From positions 310,001 to 374,000 of the forward strand of contig NZ_JBFUPW010000002.1 in the NCBI RefSeq assembly GCF_041360795.1: a DNA stretch of 64,000 nucleotides. The letters run 5' to 3'. Within the stretch, counting starts at the first letter, position 1. Each line of letters starts with the position of its first letter. The notes beneath the pieces are model-generated. The model made no database searches. It saw only the letters and a list, made by a program, of their open reading frames with translations, and had not been told where the DNA came from. Position numbers and translations under genes: made by a program. Positions 43,671 through 50,466 of this stretch are shown piece by piece. The stretch comes from Arthrobacter_E sp041360795. GTDB lineage: Bacteria; Actinomycetota; Actinomycetes; Actinomycetales; Micrococcaceae.

Positions 43671-43967
43671 TCACATGTGGGGGACGTTGTCCGGGATGTC
43701 GTAGAAAGTGGGGTGCCGGTAGGCCTTGTCACCGCTCGGGGCGAAGAGCGGGTCCTTCTCCTCCGGGCTGGAGGCGATGATGTCCGCGGAGGGCACCACC
43801 CAGATGCTCACGCCTTCGTTGCGGCGGGTGTAGACGTCCCGCGCGTGGCGCAGGGCCATCTGACCGTCCGGGGCGTGCACGGAGCCGACGTGGACGTGGT
43901 TCAGGCCGCGCTTGCCGCGGATGAACACCTCGTAGAGCGGCCATTCGGCGCGGATCTGCTCGGTCAT
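43671..43967 (-). CDS. paaB: phenylacetyl-CoA epoxidase subunit PaaB
   Basis: A 98-residue PaaB, full length for the family: WPLYEVFIRGKRGLNHVHVGSVHA, ARDVYTRRNEGVSIWVVP and DPLFAPSGDKAYRHPTFYDIPDNVPHM. It is a small bridging subunit of the PaaABC(D)E multicomponent oxygenase. The start overlaps the paaA stop by four bases (ATGA). Confidence 0.96.
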   Translation of the reverse strand: MTEQIRAEWPLYEVFIRGKRGLNHVHVGSVHAPDGQMALRHARDVYTRRNEGVSIWVVPSADIIASSPEEKDPLFAPSGDKAYRHPTFYDIPDNVPHM

Positions 43968-44941
43968 CGCTGTGCCTCCTGGGCTCCGTCGGTCTCAAGG
44001 GCTCCGTCGGCTTCCTTGGCGGCGAACGCCAGGGCGGCCTCCCGCACCCAGGCGCCGTCGTCCCAGGCCCGCTTGCGGTGGGCCAGGCGCTGGGCGTTGC
44101 AGGGCCCGTCGCCCTTGACCACGGACCAGAACTCGTCCCAGTCGGGCTGGCCGAAGTCGTAGTGCCCGCGTTCCTCGTTCCAACGCAGCTCCGGGTCCGG
44201 GAAGGTCACGCCGAGCGCCTCGGCCTGCGGGACGGACATGTCCACGAACTTCTGGCGGAGTTCGTCATTGGTGTGGGTCTTGATGCCCCAGGCCATGGAC
44301 TGCGCCGTGTTGGGGGACGCGTCGTCGGGCGGGCCGAACATCATGAGCGCCGGCCACCAGAACCGGTTCACGGACTCCTGGACCATGGCCCGCTGTTCCT
44401 CGGTGCCGCGCATCATGGTCATGAGAAGCTCGTAGCCCTGACGCTGGTGGAAGGACTCCTCCTTGCAGATGCGGATCATCGCGCGGCCGTAGGGCCCGAA
44501 GGACGTCCGGCAGAGCGGCACCTGATTGCAGATGGCGGCCCCGTCCACGAGCCAGCCGATCGTCCCCACATCGGTGTAGGAGAGCGTCGGGTAGTTGAAG
44601 ATCGACGAGTACTTCTGCTTGCCGGAGATCAGCAACTCGGTCAGCTCGTCGCGGGAGATGCCCAGGGTCTCGGCGGCGGAGTAGAGGTACAGCCCGTGGC
44701 CCGCCTCGTCCTGGACCTTGGCCAGCAGGATCGCCTTGCGGCGCAGGGACGGCGCGCGTCCGATCCAGTTCCCCTCCGGCTGCATGCCGATGATCTCCGA
44801 ATGGGCGTGCTGGGCGACCTGACGGATCAGGGTCTTCCGGTACGCGTCGGGCATCCAGTCCCGGGGTTCGATCCGGTCCTTATGGCCCACGATGGCTTCG
44901 AATTCCGCCTCAAGCTGCGGCTCGGCGACTGCGGATGACAT
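43964..44941 (-). CDS. paaA: phenylacetyl-CoA epoxidase catalytic subunit PaaA
   Basis: A 325-residue di-iron oxygenase subunit. Metal-ligand regions are visible as QHAHSEIIGMQPEGNW, KVQDEAGHGLYLYSAAE and CKEESFHQRQGYELL. It epoxidises the aromatic ring of phenylacetyl-CoA. ATG 44941 has a strong CCAGGAGGTGCC site. The last residues KEADGALETDGAQEAQR are encoded by an in-frame 18-bp duplication (43979-44014). It is the first gene of the leftward operon, divergent from paaZ, with a PaaR-like operator between them. Confidence 0.97.
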   Translation of the reverse strand: MSSAVAEPQLEAEFEAIVGHKDRIEPRDWMPDAYRKTLIRQVAQHAHSEIIGMQPEGNWIGRAPSLRRKAILLAKVQDEAGHGLYLYSAAETLGISRDELTELLISGKQKYSSIFNYPTLSYTDVGTIGWLVDGAAICNQVPLCRTSFGPYGRAMIRICKEESFHQRQGYELLMTMMRGTEEQRAMVQESVNRFWWPALMMFGPPDDASPNTAQSMAWGIKTHTNDELRQKFVDMSVPQAEALGVTFPDPELRWNEERGHYDFGQPDWDEFWSVVKGDGPCNAQRLAHRKRAWDDGAWVREAALAFAAKEADGALETDGAQEAQR

Positions 44942-44969
44942 GGCACCTCCTGGAGGGTTCGCTCTATTT

Positions 44970-44990
44970 ACTGACCGAACATTCTGTACT
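44970..44990. promoter_or_regulatory. PaaR-like operator between paaA and paaZ
   Basis: The core ACCGAACATTCTGT is an imperfect dyad in the 142-bp paaA/paaZ gap. The same core with a perfect right half (ACCGAACATTCGGT) occurs upstream of paaK. Position and similarity make it the likely binding site of the TetR encoded after paaZ, with release by phenylacetyl-CoA as in known PaaR systems. Confidence 0.7.
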
Positions 44991-45083
44991 ACTGTGGCAC
45001 AGGACACACCCCTTGCGCAATGGTCCCGGAAGGGCGGGGCGAGGGCACGTCGAGAGCATCGCCGGATCACGAGAGGACCTCCC

Positions 45084-47129
45084 ATGAGCCCATTGCTGGA
45101 GAGCTACGCCGCAGGACACTGGTTCCGCGCCGACGACGCCGGGAAGCCGCTGCTGGACGCGGTCACCGGGGAGGAAGTGGCACGGGTGTCCACCACGGGC
45201 CTCGACTACGCCGCGATGGTGCGCCACGCGCGCGACGTCGGCGGACCGGCCGTGCGGCGCCTGACCTTCCACGAACGGGCCCTCCTCCTCAAGGAGCTGG
45301 CCCTGCACCTCGGCGGGCTCAAGGACGAGTTCTATGCCCTCTCCTTCCGCACCGGAGCCACGAAACGCGACTCCTACGTGGACATCGACGGCGGAATCGG
45401 CACCCTCTTCTCCTACGCGAGCAAGGGCCGCCGCGAGCTGCCCAATGACACCGTGATGCTCGACGGCGGCGTGGAGCCCCTGAGCCGCAACGGCACCTTC
45501 GTGGGCCAGCACCTCTACACGTCGCGGACCGGCGTCGCGGTCCAGATCAACGCGTTCAACTTCCCCGTCTGGGGCATGCTCGAAAAGCTCGCCCCCGCGT
45601 TCCTGGCCGGACTGCCGAGCATCGTGAAGCCGGCCAGCCAGACCTCCTACCTGACCGAGGCCGTCGTGCGCCGGATCATCGAATCCGGCATCCTGCCCGA
45701 TGGGTCGCTCCAACTGGTCAGCGGCTCCGCGGGCGACCTTCTCGATCACCTCGGCGAGCAGGACTCCGTGGACTTCACCGGCTCCGCGTCCACCGCGGAC
45801 CTCCTGCGCCGCCATCGCGCCGTGCTGGAACGCGGCGTGCGCCTCGGCGTGGAGGCCGATTCCCTGAACTGCTCCATCCTGGGCCTGGACGTCACGCCCG
45901 AGGACCCCGAATTTGACCTCTTCATCAAGGGCGTCGTGGCGGAGATGACCGTCAAGGCGGGCCAGAAGTGCACCGCGATCCGCCGGGCGATCGTGCCCGA
46001 GCACCTGGCGGACGCCGTCATCCAGGCGCTCAGCGGCCGCCTGGCGAAGACCGTGGTGGGCGACCCGGCCGACGAGTCCGTGCGCATGGGCGCCCTGGCC
46101 AGCCGCGAACAGCGCGACGAGGTCCGGAAGGCGATCGACGAGCTGCGCCGCGGGGCCGACGTCGTGTTCGGCGATCCGGACCGGGTGGACACCGTCGGCG
46201 CCGACGCCGAGGCCGGTGCCTTCCTCTCCCCCGTCCTCCTGAAGGCGCGCGAGGGCGCGAGCGAGCCGCACGACGTCGAGCCCTTCGGTCCCGTGAGCAC
46301 GGTGCTGACGTACCGGACCACGGAGGAGGCGATCGCCCTGGCAGCGCGTGGCAAGGGCAGCCTGGCGGCGTCACTCGTGACGCACGATCCGCGGATCGCC
46401 CGCGAAGTCACGCTGGGCCTCGCGCCGTGGCACGGCCGCGTGCTGGTGCTGGACCGCGACGACGCCGGCGAGTCGACGGGGCACGGCAGCCCCCTGCCGG
46501 TGCTGGTCCACGGCGGTCCGGGTCGCGCGGGCGGCGGCGAGGAGCTCGGTGGCATCCGCGGCGTCCTGCACCACATGCAGCGCACCGCCATCCAGGGCTC
46601 GCCCGACATGATCACCGCCATCACCGGGCGCTGGACCACCGGTTCCCGGCGCGAGGTGGGCGAGGTGCACCCGTTCCGGAAGAGCCTCGCGGAGCTGAAG
46701 ATCGGGGACGGCATCAGCTCGGCGCCCCGCACCGTGACGCTCGAGGACATCGACCACTTCGCCGAGTTCACGGGCGACACCTTCTACGCTCACACCGATC
46801 CGGAGGCCGCGGCGGCCAACCCCCTGTTCGGCGGGATCGTGGCACACGGGTACCTGGTGGTGTCGCTGGCCGCGGGACTCTTCGTGGAGCCGAACCCGGG
46901 CCCCGTGCTGGCCAACTTCGGCGTGGACCACCTGCGGTTCCTGACGCCGGTCAAGGCCGGGGATTCCATCGCCGTGGACCTCACCGTCAAGCAAATCACG
47001 CCGCGCAACTCCGCCGATTACGGCGAGGTGCGCTGGGACGCCGTGGTGCGGAATCAGGACGGCGAGAACGTGGCCACGTACGATGTGCTGACGCTCGTGG
47101 CGAAGGAACTCACGCCCGCCGCCGGCTGA
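45084..47129 (+). CDS. paaZ: bifunctional oxepin-CoA hydrolase / aldehyde dehydrogenase PaaZ
   Basis: A 681-residue fusion. The N-terminal aldehyde dehydrogenase domain (about 1-520) has catalytic Cys296 in AGQKCTAIRR and Glu257 in LGVEADSLN. The C-terminal MaoC-type hydratase (about 545-681) has Asp568 and His573 in GDTFYAHTD. It opens the oxepin ring and oxidises the resulting semialdehyde. ATG 45084 is preceded by GAGAGGACC; a longer open frame upstream crosses the operator. It is divergent from paaA and followed after 25 bases by a TetR gene. Confidence 0.96.
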   Translation: MSPLLESYAAGHWFRADDAGKPLLDAVTGEEVARVSTTGLDYAAMVRHARDVGGPAVRRLTFHERALLLKELALHLGGLKDEFYALSFRTGATKRDSYVDIDGGIGTLFSYASKGRRELPNDTVMLDGGVEPLSRNGTFVGQHLYTSRTGVAVQINAFNFPVWGMLEKLAPAFLAGLPSIVKPASQTSYLTEAVVRRIIESGILPDGSLQLVSGSAGDLLDHLGEQDSVDFTGSASTADLLRRHRAVLERGVRLGVEADSLNCSILGLDVTPEDPEFDLFIKGVVAEMTVKAGQKCTAIRRAIVPEHLADAVIQALSGRLAKTVVGDPADESVRMGALASREQRDEVRKAIDELRRGADVVFGDPDRVDTVGADAEAGAFLSPVLLKAREGASEPHDVEPFGPVSTVLTYRTTEEAIALAARGKGSLAASLVTHDPRIAREVTLGLAPWHGRVLVLDRDDAGESTGHGSPLPVLVHGGPGRAGGGEELGGIRGVLHHMQRTAIQGSPDMITAITGRWTTGSRREVGEVHPFRKSLAELKIGDGISSAPRTVTLEDIDHFAEFTGDTFYAHTDPEAAAANPLFGGIVAHGYLVVSLAAGLFVEPNPGPVLANFGVDHLRFLTPVKAGDSIAVDLTVKQITPRNSADYGEVRWDAVVRNQDGENVATYDVLTLVAKELTPAAG

Positions 47130-47154
47130 CGCGGCGCCGTGGGAAGATGATCCG

Positions 47155-47865
47155 ATGCGCACCCAGGACACCCTCGAGGAGAGGGCCCTCGAGGAGAGGA
47201 CGGCGGAGAGGAAACCGGCGGCTCGCGAGCCCTACACCCTGGACCGGCTCCTGGACGTGGCGGTGCGGGTCTTCACGGAACGCGGCTACGACGGCACGAG
47301 TTTCCAGCACCTCTCCCAGGCGTCCGGGCTCTCCAAGTCCTCGATCTATCACCACATCGAGAGCAAGGAACAGCTGCTCCGGCTCGGCCTCGAGAGAGCG
47401 CTCGAACCGCTCATGGCCACGATCGCCGAGCCGGAGGCCACCACCGGCCCGGCGATCGACCGGCTGCGCTTCCTGATCCGCCGCAACATCGAGATCCTGA
47501 CGGAGCGCCTCCCCTATGTGACGCTCCTCCTGAACGTGCACGGCAACACCGAGACGGAGCGCTGGGCACTGGAACAGCGGAGGACGTACAACCACGCGGT
47601 GGCCGCCGTGGTCCAGGAGGCGATCGACCAGGGCGGCGTCCGCTCCGACGTCGACGCCAAGACGACGGCGCGCCTCGTCTTCGGCATGATCAACTCGGTG
47701 CGCGAGTGGTACCGCCCGGAGCGCGGCGAGGGCGCGGGGTTGAACGACGACGCTGGGTTGAACGACGGCGCTGTGCAGAACGCCGGCGCAGTGCCGAAAG
47801 ACGGCGCGGGGCGGCTGGCGAACCAGGTGCTGTCGCTGCTCCTGGACGGGATCCGGACGCGATAA
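47155..47865 (+). CDS. paaR: TetR family regulator, probable PaaR
   Basis: A 236-residue TetR protein next to paaZ. The helix-turn-helix is VFTERGYDGTSFQHLSQASGLSKSSIYHHIESKEQLL. The C-terminal domain contains RLVFGMINSVREWYRP. After that, a 24-residue insert (GLNDDAGLNDGAVQNAGAVP and onward) is encoded by four 18-bp tandem repeats at 47737-47808. Near the N-terminus LEERALEER comes from a 15-bp duplication (47173-47202). It is probably the repressor acting at 44970 and 50342, released by phenylacetyl-CoA; this is by analogy with known PaaR proteins. Confidence 0.82.
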   Translation: MRTQDTLEERALEERTAERKPAAREPYTLDRLLDVAVRVFTERGYDGTSFQHLSQASGLSKSSIYHHIESKEQLLRLGLERALEPLMATIAEPEATTGPAIDRLRFLIRRNIEILTERLPYVTLLLNVHGNTETERWALEQRRTYNHAVAAVVQEAIDQGGVRSDVDAKTTARLVFGMINSVREWYRPERGEGAGLNDDAGLNDGAVQNAGAVPKDGAGRLANQVLSLLLDGIRTR

Positions 47866-47898
47866 CTGGGCCGGGCCGAGTGCGATGACCGGCCCGCG

Positions 47899-47962
47899 CC
47901 GTTGACCTTGCACTTTCTCGGGCTTCCAGGCCTCCAGCCCCGAGAAACTGCAAGGTCAACGG
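47899..47962. repeat. palindromic repeat family A, copy 1
   Basis: Left arm starting CCGTTGACCTTGCA at 47899 pairs with the right arm ending TGCAAGGTCAACGG at 47962. There is one C-C mismatch and a short central spacer around AGGCCT. The same sequence recurs at 48614 and, as a variant with its own centre, at 48938. It lies just beyond the convergent end of paaR. Confidence 0.9.
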
Positions 47963-48009
47963 CGGCCCCGCAGGCTTTCCTCGCGAGCTCGGTACTTTGT
48001 GCCCCCGTT

Positions 48010-48597
48010 TCAGCCCGGATTCGTGCGGCGCGTACGTCCCGTTTCGTAGACGAGAACACCTTGCGCTTCAAGGAAAGCCAATCGATCAGCAACCGCTTGA
48101 GAGTCACTCCGCCCAGACGACAGGGCAACGAGGCGCGGCGTGAGCACGTCCACAAGGCATCCCCGCTGTGCGAACTCCTCCGACAGAGGGCGCCACATCG
48201 ATTCGTCCTCCGCGTTGCACAGGAAAAACCGATACGTGTCGTTACCCGCATCATGCACACGTCCTGTGGCGACCCAGGAAGCATCTCCGTTCTCTACGAC
48301 GGAGACCCGGTCTCCCAGATTGAGGTCATACACATACGCCGGTACGCCCAGGACGGTGGCACTCCCGTCTCCTTCGATCCGGCCATTCAGTCCCTCCCAG
48401 GAATCGGCATCGCCATCCTGGCCGGGCTGGAAGAACCATACAGTTCCCGTCGCGGTCAGGGCCTCCGGCCAGGGCAGAAGCGCCCCACCATCCCAGGCTG
48501 TTACCCGACTCGGGTGAGTTCTGTAGTGGTCCACGACCCCTGAGCCTACGGGATCGATCAGCACCGCCGCGAGGGTCGACCTTCGTCGAAGGACCAC
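48010..48597 (-). CDS. uncharacterised protein, DUF4265-like
   Basis: A protein of up to 195 residues. The central part, LGVPAYVYDLNLGDRVSVVENGD followed by YRFFLCNAEDESMWRPLSEEFAQRGCLVDVLTPRLVAL, resembles DUF4265 proteins of actinobacteria, which have no known biochemical role but are often scattered among accessory genes. The C-terminus ends LEAQGVLVYETGRTRRTNPG. The start is uncertain: GTG 48597 is the longest option and lacks a clear ribosome site. It is flanked by copies 1 and 2 of a palindromic repeat and interrupts the paa cluster. Confidence 0.6.
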   Translation of the reverse strand: MVLRRRSTLAAVLIDPVGSGVVDHYRTHPSRVTAWDGGALLPWPEALTATGTVWFFQPGQDGDADSWEGLNGRIEGDGSATVLGVPAYVYDLNLGDRVSVVENGDASWVATGRVHDAGNDTYRFFLCNAEDESMWRPLSEEFAQRGCLVDVLTPRLVALSSGRSDSQAVADRLAFLEAQGVLVYETGRTRRTNPG

Positions 48598-48613
48598 GGG
48601 ACTTCACTTCGCC

Positions 48614-48673
48614 GTTGACCTTGCACTTTCTCGGGCTTGCAGGCCTCCAGCCCCGAGAAACTGCAAGGTCAAC
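48614..48673. repeat. palindromic repeat family A, copy 2
   Basis: Nearly identical to copy 1: GTTGACCTTGCAC at 48614 onward and TGCAAGGTCAAC ending at 48673, centre again AGGCCT. It lies in the divergent gap between the DUF4265-like gene and the small membrane-protein gene, a poor place for a terminator, which argues for a repeat element. Confidence 0.9.
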
Positions 48674-48723
48674 CTGGAACTCTGGCCCCAAGGGGTGCCG
48701 CGCCCACGTGCGCCGGTCGTAGC

Positions 48724-48939
48724 ATGGCGACTATGACCGCACCACGGAAGTTCAACCGGCTCGCCTATGTGGTGAGCATGGGGCTCTACGGCGCGTCCTG
48801 GGGACCACTCGGTTTCGTCAACGGGTTCCTGCTCGCCTGTGCTGGATTCGTCGTCGTCGTGCTCTGGCAGAGGTCCGTCCGCCGCCACGCCCCCGAGCTC
48901 GACGTGATCCCCGGCCTGACGACACAGCGCCGCCGTTGA
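48724..48939 (+). CDS. small membrane protein, function unknown
   Basis: A 71-residue protein starting MATMTAPRKFNRLAYVVSMG. It has two closely spaced hydrophobic stretches (LAYVVSMGLYGASWGPLGFV and FLLACAGFVVVVLW), then a basic tail QRSVRRHAPELDVIPGLTTQRRR. No family was recognised. The stop codon TGA (48937-48939) lies at the outer edge of palindromic repeat copy 3, so the last two codons and stop may derive from the repeat. A second ATG three codons in is an alternative start. Codon use looks like its neighbours. Confidence 0.55.
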   Translation: MATMTAPRKFNRLAYVVSMGLYGASWGPLGFVNGFLLACAGFVVVVLWQRSVRRHAPELDVIPGLTTQRRR

Positions 48940-48992
48940 CCTTGCACTTTCTCGGGGATGCAACGCCCACATCCCCGAGAAAGTGCAAGGTC
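48938..48992. repeat. palindromic repeat family A, copy 3
   Basis: Perfect 23-base arms at 48938-48960 and 48970-48992 with a 9-base loop. The outer arm GACCTTGCACTTTCTCGGGG is shared with copies 1 and 2, while the centre differs (ATG/CAT instead of the AGGCCT centre). It separates the convergent small gene and paaK. Confidence 0.92.
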
Positions 48993-48999
48993 GCGCGAA

Positions 49000-50307
49000 C
49001 TACCTCTTCGGGCGGCTGTCCACGATCCGGCGCATCTTGCCGTTGGAACGTTCCATGCTGCCCGGGATCACGACATCCACGGCGACCGTGACGCCGATCT
49101 TGCTCTTGACCAGCCGCTTCAAGGTCATCGCCGCAGCGTGCGCGGCCTCGGGGGTGACGCCGTCGCGCTGTTCGACCCGCACGGTCAGCTCGTCCAGCAT
49201 GCCCTGCCGCGAGAGGTGGCACTGGAAGTGCGGTGACAGCTCCGGAGTGTGGAGGATCAGCTCCTCGATCTGGGTGGGGAAGAGATTCACGCCGCGCAGG
49301 ATGATCATGTCGTCGGTGCGGCCGGTGATCTTCTCGATCCGGCGCATGGTGCGCGCGGTGCCCGGCAGCAGGCGGGTCAGATCGCGGGTGCGGTACCGGA
49401 TGATCGGCATGGCCTGCTTGGTCAGGGAGGTGAACACCAGTTCGCCCTCCTGGCCTTCCGGCACCGGCTCCAGCGTGATGGGATCCACGATCTCCGGGTA
49501 GAAGTGGTCCTCCCAGACCGTCAGGCCGTCCTTCGTCTCGACGCATTCGCTGGCCACGCCCGGGCCGATCACCTCGGACAGCCCGTAGATGTCCACGGCG
49601 TGCATGTCGAGGCGCTCTTCCATTTCGCGGCGCATGTCGTTGGTCCACGGTTCGGCACCGAAGATGCCGACCTTGAGGGAGGTCGAGCGCGGGTCGATGC
49701 CCTGACGTTCCATCTCCTCGATGACCGCGAGCATGTAGGACGGGGTGACCATGATGATGTCCGGCTTGAAGTCCTGGATGAGCTGCACCTGGCGCTCGGT
49801 CATGCCGCCGGAGACGGGAACCACGGTGCAGCCCAGGTGTTCGGCGCCGGCGTGTGCGCCGAGACCGCCCGTGAAGAGGCCATAACCGTAGGCGTTGTGG
49901 AGCATGTCGCCCGGACGTCCGCCGGCCGCCCGGATGCTGCGCGCCATGACCGTGGCCCACATGGCCAGATCGTCCTTCGTGTAACCGACCACGGTCGGGC
50001 GCCCGGTGGTCCCGGACGAGGCGTGCACCCGTGCCACCTGCTCGCGCGGCACGGCGAGCATGCCGAAGGGGTAGTTCTCCCGGAGGTCGGCCTTGCTGGT
50101 GAAGGGGAAACGGGCCAGGTCCTCCAGGGACGTCAGGTCCTCGGGATGGACCCCGGCCTCGTCGAAGGCCTTCCGGTAGTGCGGGACGTTGTCGTAGGCG
50201 TGACGGAGCGTCCATTTCAGGCGGTCCAGCTGCAGCGCCCGCAGCTCGTCGACGGAAGCGGTCTCGATGGGGTCCAGCTCATCGGGACGCGGAGTCAGGT
50301 CCTGCAT
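49000..50307 (-). CDS. paaK: phenylacetate-CoA ligase
   Basis: A 435-residue adenylate-forming enzyme. Signatures are HASSGTTGRPTVVGYTKDDL (P-loop-like A3 motif), IFGAEPWTNDMR, DIYGLSEVIGPG, RYRTRDLTRLLPG and ITGRTDDMIILRGVNLFPTQIEE; the C-terminus SNGKMRRIVDSR carries the second-domain lysine. It activates phenylacetate to phenylacetyl-CoA, both the pathway's first step and the usual inducer. It has its own PaaR-like operator and is separated from the other paa genes by the repeat-flanked segment. Confidence 0.97.
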   Translation of the reverse strand: MQDLTPRPDELDPIETASVDELRALQLDRLKWTLRHAYDNVPHYRKAFDEAGVHPEDLTSLEDLARFPFTSKADLRENYPFGMLAVPREQVARVHASSGTTGRPTVVGYTKDDLAMWATVMARSIRAAGGRPGDMLHNAYGYGLFTGGLGAHAGAEHLGCTVVPVSGGMTERQVQLIQDFKPDIIMVTPSYMLAVIEEMERQGIDPRSTSLKVGIFGAEPWTNDMRREMEERLDMHAVDIYGLSEVIGPGVASECVETKDGLTVWEDHFYPEIVDPITLEPVPEGQEGELVFTSLTKQAMPIIRYRTRDLTRLLPGTARTMRRIEKITGRTDDMIILRGVNLFPTQIEELILHTPELSPHFQCHLSRQGMLDELTVRVEQRDGVTPEAAHAAAMTLKRLVKSKIGVTVAVDVVIPGSMERSNGKMRRIVDSRPKR

Positions 50308-50341
50308 GCTTCACTCCTCCAGCTCAGGGGCGCGCAGTATT

Positions 50342-50362
50342 ACTTACCGAACATTCGGTACT
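50342..50362. promoter_or_regulatory. PaaR-like operator upstream of paaK
   Basis: TACCGAACATTCGGTA is a perfect dyad (seven-base arms, CA centre) about 40 bases upstream of the paaK start. It shares ACCGAACATTC with the site between paaA and paaZ. Placement over the expected promoter fits repression. Confidence 0.75.
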
Positions 50363-50414
50363 ATAGCGTGTTCCACGTCACACCGGTAGGCCCGTCCACT
50401 CCCCCGGGAACGCC

Positions 50415-50447
50415 GAAGGACCCGCCCGGGCACCGGACGGGTCCTTC
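50415..50447 (-). terminator. hairpin after the copper ATPase gene
   Basis: GAAGGACCCG and CGGGTCCTTC pair as a ten-base outer stem with an inner CCGG/CCGG stem after one mismatch. It lies 20 bases beyond the ATPase stop and before the paaK promoter, so it would insulate the two. Confidence 0.7.
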
Positions 50448-50466
50448 ACAGACGACGCGCGAGGGC

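Noticed and set aside
44892..45083. Upstream in-frame extension of paaZ
   Set aside because: It crosses the PaaR-like operator and overlaps paaA; the GAGAGGACC site and family N-terminus favour ATG 45084.
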